This document shows positions 9,501 to 18,539 of a stretch of DNA of 31,679 nucleotides, in pieces. The translations under genes and the position numbers were made by a program. Where the stretch lies: assembly GCA_015679605.1 (NCBI GenBank), contig JAAAVE010000124.1, forward strand, positions 1-31,679. The letters are read 5' to 3'. Positions within the stretch are counted from its first letter, which is position 1. Each line of letters begins with the position of its first letter. The notes beneath the pieces were generated by a model. It was not told the origin of the DNA, ran no database searches, and saw only the letters and a program-made list of their open reading frames with translations. Origin of the DNA: Podila epigama. Lineage: Eukaryota; Mortierellomycota; Mortierellomycetes; Mortierellales; Mortierellaceae.

Positions 9501-11285
9501 GTACCACTGGCCCTGGTCTGCAGGCAGCACCTGGCCATTGCGATTGATATCCCACGTCTCCCAGGAGAGATTTCTATTTTATGTGAACGACCACTGGCGC
9601 GGTTCGAGTATTTGGAGCCGATACCAAGTGATCGAGCACACATCTCTCTAGTTTCTGGACTGATTTCTGTTCTTTATCTTGGACGTATGTGTGACCCAAT
9701 TTTCCAGGACATTACACAGGTACCGTGAATGGAATAGTCCCAAGACGCGTTGAAGAGACAGTACATAATGTACAGAATGATATTGATTTGACTTGTAACT
9801 GCTGTCTCTCTATAACACAAATAGGGCCTCTCGTCCGTTTCATCGGCAGCCATCTCGAACAAACATGCAGTCAAAGCATTGCTGGTAGCTGTGCTCTATC
9901 GATGCCTCAGCGTGAGTACTCGATCGCAGAGTCATCGACTGATGTTGAAAGGCATGCCTGCGATTATGGACATGCTAGGAGGCATGACCTTGGATGACAT
10001 GGATATGTTTACAGACATGGAAGACAGCCCTCAAGAGCTCGTTCAAAGCCAACCTGACATATATTGGCAGGAATACAATCGAGGGCTATGGGATCATGGG
10101 CATAGGACCTTGAGCACGATCCTCATGGTGTCCCAGGTGTTAGTCCAGTTGTCTTTGGAGCCTCTTACCCTCAAGAATCGGGACTTGCTTCCACAGGTGT
10201 ATGGCTATGGACTGGGATTTGACATTGAAGTGGACCAGCTAGCCTCCGTGATTCAGTCGGCCACCAAGGTAAATATTGACATTGGTTCATGGTTCATGAC
10301 TGTGAGTCTTTTTTTTTTTTTTTTCCTTTTCTTTTTGTTGCTTGAATTTTTTTTTTTTTCTAAAACTTTTTGTTCTTCTCGAACACCTCTTCTGCATTTC
10401 TAGTCGCTTTCAATTGATTGGCCTTCTGCTCCTCTGGATCTCGTTCTGTTCTCTTTCATGTCAGGCTGCAGGATGTGCTTCCGGGTTATGCAATGGTGTC
10501 AACGTTCCGAAAATTCAGCTGTTTCTCGTCGAACAAGTCCTGATGCATTGCCAGACTGGGAGACTATTCGACAACATGTCGACCTTCAGACTGATGGCAC
10601 ATCCTCTGTTGCTTTGGAACCAGAGGATTCCGACCTTGATATGGAGTTTGGAAAGGACACTGGCGACCGCGAGCAGCGAGAAACGACTGTACTTGCAAAG
10701 GCGCACCAAGAGTTTGTGTTAATGGCAATGTACTTTTCGGAGGAGATTGTTCGACGGCAGGATGCATATTATCAAGTCGATATGCCGACAGAAAAGGGGA
10801 GCGAACAGGAGAAGAGTTTGTCAAGAATGGGGTCTGCTCGAGGCAGCAGACGTGCTGAACGGGGTAGAGGCGCAAGTATGGGGCGAGGCCATGTGCAAGA
10901 TGTATCAACAGGAGCAGTTGGCGCGTCCCGCAATTCATCGCCCACCGTGACCTATGGTGACATGGATAAAGCTACACAATCGTGGCTTAATATCTTGAAA
11001 ACCCATACCTCGAAACATGAGGACAGTGGGCCGAAAACCTCCACAACCACGTCTGAAGACGCGTCTACTAAAGTGGATGAATCGAAAGCCACTAACATTG
11101 ATGAGAGTCACGGTTCAGATGAGAAGGTCAACCCTCGCAAAAAGAAGAGTGTTGAGCTCCCCAAAATGTTGTCGGCAGTGCAACAAGACATCCTTGAGCT
11201 CTCACTGAACTATCTTCCTCCACAGGAACAGCGTGCAGTCCGAGCGAGGTTACATCGCCTCTTGGCGAGCAACGACACGGAGTAG
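6504..11285 (+). CDS. Unrecognised large helical protein (nine exons, about 1,308 residues)
   Basis: Exons are 6504-6554, 6677-6756, 6861-6970, 7063-8023, 8141-8356, 8472-8625, 8724-9719, 9825-10301 and 10404-11285. All phases close. The first intron contains a good CTAAC branch-like site. I do not recognise the family. Most of the protein looks alpha-helical, with hydrophobic leucine-rich helices such as LFLQLLANLGQLVWL and FDLLLLLLRL, like a scaffold or HEAT/ARM-type protein with no catalytic motif. The region coded by about 10790-11160 is disordered: it is Ser/Arg/Gly-rich (RGSRRAERGRGASMGRG), then Thr/Lys/Asp-rich. A short helix follows (AVQQDILELSLNYLPP, ARLHRLL). No signal peptide or membrane span is obvious. 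A Mediator-like tail subunit or another nuclear scaffold is possible but unproven. Exon 8 could also end at 10268, 33 bases shorter and in frame. Exon 1 (17 codons) is the least certain part. Confidence 0.7.
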
Positions 11286-11295
11286 GTATAATGTA

Positions 11296-11301
11296 AATAA
11301 A
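11296..11301 (+). terminator. Polyadenylation signal of the large gene
   Basis: An AATAAA hexamer lies 11 bases after the TAG stop at 11283-11285, followed by a T-rich stretch. Its position so close to the stop suggests a very short 3' untranslated region. Confidence 0.4.
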
Positions 11302-11928
11302 TGCTGTTCATTCTCACTCTTCAGCCGCTTATTTTATTAAAATGAGACAACAAGAGCAGCACAAAACGGAAATTGGTACACACGCTGGGCTGAAGAAGGT
11401 CTTTTGGTGGCTAGGTGTCTCTTCCGCTTCACTTTTTTTCTCTTTTGTGTTTTTATTATTACCATGGATTGATATCTTCTGTAAGGTGTTCTCCTATCAC
11501 TGCGATGCCATCATTCTGCTGCGCTGTTGTCCCATTCTCAAGGATGCCATTGACCTTGGTCATGATCATTGACATGACAGCTAACACTGTGAAAGAAAAG
11601 TAACAAAGTCAGTCAACCTACATCTCTCCCGCTTTCCCTACCCCACTCTTCTTTTCCTCACCCCACTCGTTTTTCTCCTCATCGTTACAACTCAAACACG
11701 CCACGCTCACAAACCACGGCGATCGTCGCCAGGTAAGATGCCAGCCGTAGCATGAAGTGAACTCTCTTATGGCTTTTTTTTTTTTTTTGCGATTCTTCTT
11801 GAACAACCGTCTAACTGAGTTTTCGCTCTCCTTTTTTCTAATAGCGCTTCTTATTGAAGCGGCATGCTGATGCATCCAAAAATGGCCCCCAACACTAAGG
11901 CCATAGCCGTACTCCTTCCACGTTGAAA

Positions 11929-12663
11929 TGGCGCCTATTATAACACCCCAGCCGGCCCCGCCCCTTGTCGCCACCAGGTAAGATTTTCAACCTCACCAGA
12001 AAGAGAGTATTGTTTTCGTGATGTAAACTTGGCATGTTTTTTCAATATCTTGTGCATCCTATTTTATTTTAAAAGAACAGAGGACTGTCTCCATAGTCTG
12101 TTGGTACTAACCACAAATCTTTCTCTCCTTTCCAACAACACATCCGATATAGAGGCGCGAAAGCGTCTGGTGACGGTTGATCGGAGAACGAGCTGGAGGT
12201 GTACGAGCCGGAAGACGAGGAGCCTGGAGAGCACAATCGCGACAGGCTTGTCGACATCAAAACGAATCTATGATTCGCTGGTTCTATCGGCTTGTGGGCA
12301 GAACGAGAGCCTTCCAAGAGAGAAGAAGAGAGCGTTGCTGCAAGTGAAGAGTTTGGAATTGTCGCCGGTTGTCGCCCAAAACGAGAAGGAACATCCGATG
12401 GTCCTATTGGCGCCTATTGACAGTCAATCTAGAAGGGTTGTCAACAGGCGGACCATACACTGTCACCATGGATCCCAAGTCAATGCAGGAGCAAGAAGAG
12501 GTGCCTATATGCGTCCAATGGTCACCGTGCCTGCCCCCGGCCTGAGAGACCTTATTCAGAGCTCACCAATTGCGTCCATCCTTTCGAAAAGGGACTTTAT
12601 TGATGAGAAACATTGGTGGCGTTTAGATAGTCTAACACATATAAATAATATGTGTCCAGAATA
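11929..12663 (+). pseudogene. Possible decayed or mis-assembled gene, unknown family
   Basis: An ATG at 11929 opens a proline-rich exon (MAPIITPQPAPPLVAT) that ends at a strong donor, CCAG|GTAAGA (11974/11975). Splicing to the acceptor at 12152 keeps the frame. It then reads an acidic, coding-like segment (SENELEVYEPEDEEPGEHNR) and later EREPSKREEESVAASEEFG. That frame is cut by TGA at 12178, 12271 and 12418. Beyond this, coding-like text moves to other frames (LEGLSTGGPYTVTMDPKS near 12430-12490; LRDLIQSSPIASILSKRDF near 12545-12600). A different frame is open from 12029 to 12664, but its first half has the Arg/Ser-rich look of a shifted frame. I cannot name the family. A decayed gene is the simplest reading; sequencing errors or an unmodelled intron pattern are alternatives. 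Confidence 0.3.
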
Positions 12664-12719
12664 AACAGCTCCTTCTTCGACCTCTAACTTTATGTTGTGC
12701 CCAATATTGTTCAGTTGAA

Positions 12720-13139
12720 ATGGACAAGGAAATCAGCCAGCGAATTCATCAATCAGGGTTGGCTGCTTTAGCCGACTTCCATACGGTGTGCATTCGCCAA
12801 GATTCTTGCCGGATGTATTCTCATCAATAGCTGCAACTCTCATGTAATTTTAGTGAATTGTATTCAGGTATTATGGGCGAAAAAAGAACCATTGACAAGG
12901 AGTCGGTCCTGAAGGCAAAAGAGATCGCAAAGGACAAGGACGGTTGGTACCACGAAGATGGAAACTGCTCGGAGCAGCTTCGTCAAAAGAGGAGCAAATT
13001 CGAAGTGTCGACAACATATTCTCTTTACAGGAGCTTTCAAATTTGGGATGACAAGACCAAGTTAGGTCAAGAAATGAAGTTGTTGCTTGATTCACACTCC
13101 CGGAAGCAACGTCTCTGTCTCTGGAAAACCAATATATAA
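12720..13139 (+). pseudogene. Possible small gene or continuation of the decayed gene
   Basis: An ATG at 12720 opens a 36-codon frame beginning MDKEISQRIHQSGLAALADF. A second ATG at 12873, just after an acceptor-like TGTATTCAG, opens an 88-codon frame (MGEKRTIDKESVLKAKEIAK) that ends at 13139. I found no splice pair that joins the two in frame. A third frame at 12914-13040 also looks coding (SKEEQIRSVDNIFSLQELSN) and is again cut by TGA. This mixture suits a decayed gene, but the 88-codon frame could be a real short protein of unknown function. Confidence 0.25.
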
Positions 13140-13708
13140 AAAAAATAAAAAAAATATAAAAAAAAAAAGAATGTTGACTGTAGAATGCAGTTGCAGTATC
13201 TTGTGAATGTAAATTATTTTTACGCGATGAAAAACTTTGCAGAAAGTATTATTGCTGACAGGGACGAACAATTTACGAACAGTTTTGTTGGCAGCAAGTG
13301 TTCGTGTAGTGAATGAGTGAATGGGTGCATATGAACAGATTGAGTATGTGCCTGTGCTACTTTCTGGTTGCATGCATACATCCATCCACCTGCAGATATT
13401 GCTGATTTTATTGGTGCTTGCTTCATTTTTATAACATTTGCATGTTATTTGACCCATCCAACACGAAGGGTTTGTCTAACCAGTTTCACCATTGCAGGTC
13501 ATCGCGATGCAACGCGAATGAACAATGATTCCATTCTCTTTGCGACGTGATGAAAGTGGAACCTCATCGAAATCTCGGCGGGTTTGACTGTCGGCGAGCT
13601 CAGTAATTATCTTTTGAATCCAGAGCGTTGCACAAGCGCGTTGTACAAAGCACAGCATAAAAAAAAAGAAGAGAAAAGTTATCCATCACGAATGAATGCT
13701 CTCTCTTT

Positions 13709-13775
13709 CCATCATTCATCCATCCATCCATCCATCCATCCATCATCCATCCATCCATCATCCATCCATCATCAA
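13709..13775. repeat. CATC/CATCC microsatellite
   Basis: The run is an imperfect (CATC)n tract broken by CATCATC and CATTC variants. It ends about 220 bases before the monooxygenase ATG and lies in the sense strand of that gene, so it may be part of its promoter or leader. The ATC-rich run contains no stop in one frame, which produces a false open frame of Ile/His/Pro/Ser. Confidence 0.85.
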
Positions 13776-13899
13776 GTCATCCTAAAACACTTTATAACTT
13801 ATAACACGGCTCAACTTCAACCTGGCCCCACAGACGTAAAAGACCAACGACCTCGTTCAAACAGGTACCCAACTCTACGCCATATACTCTTCGTACGTG

Positions 13900-13976
13900 G
13901 ATTCACACACCGACACACACTCACCCAAAGATACATTTTACACTCGCACTCACACTCACGCTCACACTCACAAGTG
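13900..13976. repeat. CACACT/CACTCA simple repeat in the monooxygenase leader
   Basis: Repeated CACACA and CACTCA/CGCTCA hexamers end about 20 bases before the ATG at 13995. The tract is pyrimidine/A-only on the sense strand, like other leaders in this window. Confidence 0.65.
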
Positions 13977-13994
13977 TAGACATATCAAGACAGC

Positions 13995-16317
13995 ATGTCC
14001 AATCCTGAAGACGATGAATTCGATGTACTCCAGTTGATGTCAGTGCATGCGCGCTATGTGCCTCCAGCCGAACCTTCACGCAGACCTAGAGTCTTGATCT
14101 CTGGTGCTGGAATTGGTGGCCTTACTCTCGCGATCCTCTTGCACAAAGCTGACATCCCCTTTGATATCTTTGACCGCTCAGAGGACTTGCATCAAGATGG
14201 CAAGTTCTTCAATATATATTTTTTTCTTTGTCTTTCTCTTTTGGGTTTTGTTCAATGGAAACACCATCTCTAGTCCTCGTTCGAACTCGCCTTATACTGG
14301 TAGACTAAAGATTTGTTTTTTTGCGTATNNNNNNNNNNAAAAAAAAAAAAAAAAAACACCAGGCTCTGTCGTCCATTTGGGTTCAAATGTTGAAGCCTTG
14401 TTTCGCCAGTTGGGCATCTATGAAGAGTTTCTCAAGCTCGGCATTCCAACCGATACGATACATGTGTACAAGGAGAACCTCAACCATTCCTTCTCTTTGG
14501 ACTTTACTGAACGCTCTAAAGTGTAAGTCGAACTGGATTCTTTGGTAGCTCGAGCCAGTTTTCCTTCTCTTTTTATTTTTTTTCGTCCGTTTTAGTCACC
14601 TTGTTAACTAAAAAAAAACAAACCAACCAAACCAACTTTGTATGTTCCATACAGTGGAAGCGGCCGCGAATATGTGATTCGTCGCGAAGACCTACACGAT
14701 CTCCTGTTACGCCAGATCCCGCGTGAAAAGTTGCATCTGGGCAACTCAGTCTTCTGCGTTGAAACGACAGACAGCGGCGTCCTTATCCACAGCACAGGAG
14801 GAAAAAGAGTGCGTGGCGATATCATCGTAGGCGCAGATGGTGCGTTCTCAGTCGTGCGGGATGATGTCCTCAAAACTATCGCCTGCAAAAAGAAAATCAC
14901 TTTCAAGGCTCTGAATCCAAAACTAGCGCCGTACAGTTCTTTCTGTATGGTTGGTGAGACCAGCGTCTTGGATAGTTCAGAGTTTCCAGAGGTGGATGCC
15001 GAGACATGTCAGACGCATGCTGTCCTAGGCTCGGACAAGAATATGTGCACGGTAAGTAAACGAACTCTTCACTGGACACAATACACCTGCACTCGAGACA
15101 AGTATTGGCTCCTTCCCAATCATCTTGAATCGAATGGAACTTTTTTTCTTTCAATTGAGTGTCTTTTCTCTTCATTCTCTTTAACACTTCAACAAAACAA
15201 TACATAGTGGCGCACATACACGACGAAGCAAAAGACTGTCTGCTGGATGGTGGTCAAGTTCCTGGACAAGGAATTACCCTCAGAGGAAGAGCAGCGCACC
15301 ATTTACCAATGGAGCCTTGAAGAGGTGCGCGACTTTAAAGTTCCCGGTGGTAAAGGCGACCGGGTGCTTACAATTGGCGATTACATTGACCGTACACCAA
15401 TGATCTACAGGAGAAAGCTCTTTGAAGAAGTGCTTGATCATTGGTTTTGTGGCCGCGCTGTCCTTCTCGGTGATGGTATGCTTACGTGTCGTCGTCGTCG
15501 TTGTTGTTGTTGTTAATGCTGTTGTTTTTGTATGACACTTGACCTTGACTTCCGTTAGTAAACTTGTCCTCTCTATGCTGTTTATTTGTTTCTGTCTTTA
15601 GCATGCCATCCGGTAAACCATTACTGCTCGCTACTCTTGTACATATGCCATGCCCTCACTTTGTCTTCTCTATGACTGATTCCCAATGGTTCTCTCTCTC
15701 TCTCTCCAAAACAATATCTCTATATTAGATGCACCCTCTGGGAATGATGGGTGCTATCAATGCTATACATGACGCGGTTGCTCTCGCTAATTGGATCAAT
15801 ACTTTGCGATCGCCTTCAATGATTGAGCTCAAAGAAATCTTTGACCAATACCAAGCTGAGCGACTCCCTATTGTAAAAGAAGCATTTGCCTTGAGTCAAA
15901 TGTTTAAACAGACTTTTGGGAAGGTAAAAAGATTGAGGAAAGAAAAAAAAAAAGAAAAAAAAAAAGAAAAACGGCATCAACACAACAATTGAGCAACGAA
16001 AGAACGCTTATGCTGACAATCTCTTTTCGATGTAATATTTTTATATGGGTATTGGTTCATATTCCCTTCCACCATAGTCCATAGGCGCATATATGGTACG
16101 AAAATCTGTAAAGCATATGCCAAAGCATGTCTGGAACCGAAAGGTGACCAAGATATCGGCATATAGGCCACAAGTGTCGTTCCTTCCCCAGGTCAAGGAC
16201 AATGGTCTGGACAAGCCGCATTACCAGCGTAGTTTACATATGAGCCTCAAGGTTCTGGAACAGCATGCACTCGAGGATGAATTTGAGGACGAGATAACCG
16301 CCGTGGCCACCGTCTGA
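13995..16317 (+). CDS. FAD-dependent monooxygenase (class A, PHBH-like)
   Basis: Exons are 13995-14199, 14363-14522, 14655-15051, 15208-15475, 15602-15612, 15729-15923 and 16078-16317, giving 491 residues. The protein shows the three hallmarks of the FAD_binding_3 family: GAGIGG (37-42, Rossmann dinucleotide site), GADGAFSVVR (181-190, DG motif) and GDACHPMHPLGMMGA (GD motif, about 342-356). Such enzymes use NAD(P)H and oxygen to hydroxylate or epoxidise aromatic or terpenoid substrates; the substrate here cannot be read from sequence. No membrane span or export signal is clear. Intron 1 begins with GC rather than GT and contains a 10-base assembly gap. Exon 5 is only 11 bases and carries the CHP of the GD motif. 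Mortierella genomes, as I recall, carry many paralogues of this family, which supports the model. Confidence 0.88.
14329..14338. other. Assembly gap (10 N) in intron 1 of the monooxygenase
   Basis: Ten N bases are followed directly by an 18-base A run. The real intron length is unknown. The gap lies wholly between the donor at 14200 and the acceptor at 14362, so the coding sequence is unaffected. Confidence 0.98.
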
Positions 16318-16438
16318 AAAAAAAGAAGGATGAAGGCGTCCATTTCTCGTTTTTGTCTCTTTCTTTTCACACACACTCTCTCTCTCTTTCTCTTTCATAG
16401 ATGTGTTTACACTACTACCATTTATAATGCCATAAAGA

Positions 16439-17698
16439 CTACAAAAGAAGAGCAAATACCACGATGGCCATTGCAACAGCGATGGCCATTGTGCCATCAC
16501 CACTGTGTGCCCTCAAAGACGTTGCAACAGAAGTGGAAAGGGATGTACTTGGAATCATGCCTGCAATATCCTGATGTTGTTGCTCAGAACCTGCTGTGCC
16601 CGGAGGCAATGTGTTTGTTGCTGGTTGTTGCTGTGGATGATGTTCAGCGGTATTTGAGGTGGTAGTGGTAGTACTTGACGAAGTTGAAGAGGCTCCATTT
16701 TGCTGAATCAAACGCATCGACGACGGGTCCATGACAATATGCATCGAAGTCGCGTACCCTGTCGTGCCCGTGCCCGCGCTCGTACTATTACCAGAGCTAC
16801 TTCCTGGACCAAGGCTACCTCCTGTGTCAATCATATTTGGACGCAGCAGGACGGATGTACAGTTCTCGTCTTTGGTAAGACGCTTCAGATGTACGACTTG
16901 CCGGTCCTCAAGTTCTAGGACACACCTGGTCCGTACCCCGGCCTTGGAGCAAGGGTACGTTGAGTTTCCAAATGCCCTCAGGATGTAATCGTCTTCAGCC
17001 CAGTGGCTAGGAACGACCCAAGTGACATTCTTGCCTCGAAAGTCTAAAGAACCGTACGGGAACACGAATGAAATTTTAGGAACAAGTTATTTTCAGAATT
17101 TAAGGAGCCAGGCAGTTGCAAAACAAGGAGACCAAAAAAAAAATATTTAGACGACCCTTACTCTGACTATCCCATACGTCGCGAGTCGTATGGTCGATAC
17201 TGTTCACAAGAACAGATTCACCAGTAATATCTAGGACTTGTAGCTGAACCCAATGCAACAGCGCCAAATCCGAGTATTGAACACGGTAGCCGAGTTCTAC
17301 AGGGCATCCTAATGAAGGACAAGTCTTTTCTTTTTAAGTATTACGAGATACCTTACATGCCTGTTCACACAACAAAGAAAAAAAATCCATCAGAAGAAAC
17401 AGACCATTCAAAAAAAAGGTATGTATTATATTTACCTGCATAGACATTAGTGTTATTCGCGGGTTGCGTCCAATAGATCTTGTCTGTCATATATTTTTGG
17501 CGTATACAAGAGAGGGAAGGGTAACAATATAGTTCAAAATGACGCGTTTTGCGTAGGTGAGTAGACAGAACAGTGTCTCTTACTCCTCTTTTAGTATTCT
17601 AAACCCTCTTTCTGTTTATTACCAGCAAACACTGTCTGTGCGCAAGCAAGGATGGTCACCACGACCGATATGACAAGAGTGTTCACGGATAGTATCAT
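16439..17698 (-). CDS. Secreted, probably GPI-anchored cell-surface protein
   Basis: Exons are 17698-17623, 17483-17436, 17308-17162 and 17043-16439, giving 291 residues. Residues 1-25 form a clear signal peptide (MILSVNTLVISVVVTILACA, then QTVFA). A compact domain follows (about 26-150): YWTQP-NNTNVYAGCPVELGY, VQLQVLDI, TWVVPSHW, DDYILRAFGN. It resembles the beta-sandwich N-domain of Kre9/Knh1-like and Ser/Thr-rich GPI proteins of fungal walls. A long Ser/Thr/Gly/Gln-rich stalk leads to a hydrophobic C-terminus (AIAVAMAIVVFALLL), as in a GPI attachment signal. It would be exported, glycosylated and tethered at the membrane or wall. Family assignment is by shape rather than by a firm motif. 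Its 3' end is convergent with the monooxygenase, 121 bases apart. Confidence 0.78.
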
Positions 17699-18539
17699 CT
17701 TCTTGAAACAACCAAGAGTCTGTTACGTATATGTCAACTTGCGTCTTGATAGTTGTTGTTCAGAATGTTGCCTCAGGATCTGGTCAAGAGAATAATGTTG
17801 TCACTTGTTGCAAGATGTTCCGTGAGTCATTCGTTGGTTTGAATTTGATGGTAGGGTCTTTCCGAAAAAGCGCGGATATAGGATGAGGGCAGAGTGGTAA
17901 AAAGAGAACAAAACGAAAAACAAAACAACCACAAAGAACAAGAGCAAGAGTATGGCCAACGCCAAGCAATATAACAGTCATCGCGCTTCGAAAGATGATT
18001 TGAGAAATAATCGCCGCCCATCACCGGGGAATTTTTTTTCTTTCATTCTCGCAAGACAGCAACGAGGACAAAGTGACATACATCCATGCCAATGATCATC
18101 ACTTAAAAAAGCTTTCTTGCGACAACTTCACATCACGAAACATGAGATCGTCTGTACGCGAAACCTCCATAAATGTGATGATTCTTGAATGTTCAATTTT
18201 CATTCATGACGCGTGAAACGATGTCTACATCTCAACGTTCACTCCTTCGGTGGAACTTCTGTCAGTATTGCCGAGTAACTCTGGCTCCAGTTCCCAATGT
18301 ACTTTCTAGTAGCTGCACTTCTCTAGTATCTTGTGAGTATCATACATTTGACATTTGACAAGAATTACTTTGCAAAAATCCCGTAACTGAGATGGTTGAA
18401 CGGCAGTGTCATTCTTATGTGCAGGTAGCATAGTGTTCATGTAGTGAAAGGGCGCAAGAAAAAAAAGTGCCGAGAACATGAAGGCCTTATGTTGCAAATG
18501 TGATTGGTTTGATGTACAATCAGGAAAAAATAGAAAATG
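17699..18539. other. Intergenic stretch, no gene seen
   Basis: About 840 bases lie between the start of the surface-protein gene and the end of the tRNA methyltransferase gene, both on the minus strand. Only short, unsupported frames occur, and no tRNA, repeat or conserved block was seen. The part next to 17698 should hold the promoter of the surface-protein gene. Confidence 0.5.

Larger units (their letters stand above)
11286..13994. other. Long intergenic stretch with possible decayed gene and microsatellites
   Basis: No gene here can be modelled with confidence. A pyrimidine-rich leader-like stretch at 11620-11700 is followed by two donor-like CCAG|GTAAGAT sites (11731 and 11974). Coding-looking but broken frames follow (11929-12663, then 12720-13139). 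The end holds CATC-type and CACTCA-type microsatellites next to the monooxygenase promoter. The stretch 13140-13680 shows only A/T runs and nothing recognisable. Confidence 0.5.

Noticed and set aside
11618-11974. 118-codon minus-strand open frame
   Set aside because: It overlaps T-runs read as Lys and is antisense to two good plus-strand donor sites. No family resemblance was seen.
12154-12420. TGA read as selenocysteine or as a reassigned codon
   Set aside because: Several TGA codons occur within a short span, in no Cys-like context, and no SECIS-like structure was seen. TGA ends other genes here normally. A decayed gene is simpler.
17699-18539. Search for tRNA or other RNA genes in gene-free stretches
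   Set aside because: No cloverleaf arms or A/B boxes could be recognised by eye. A covariance-model scan would be decisive.
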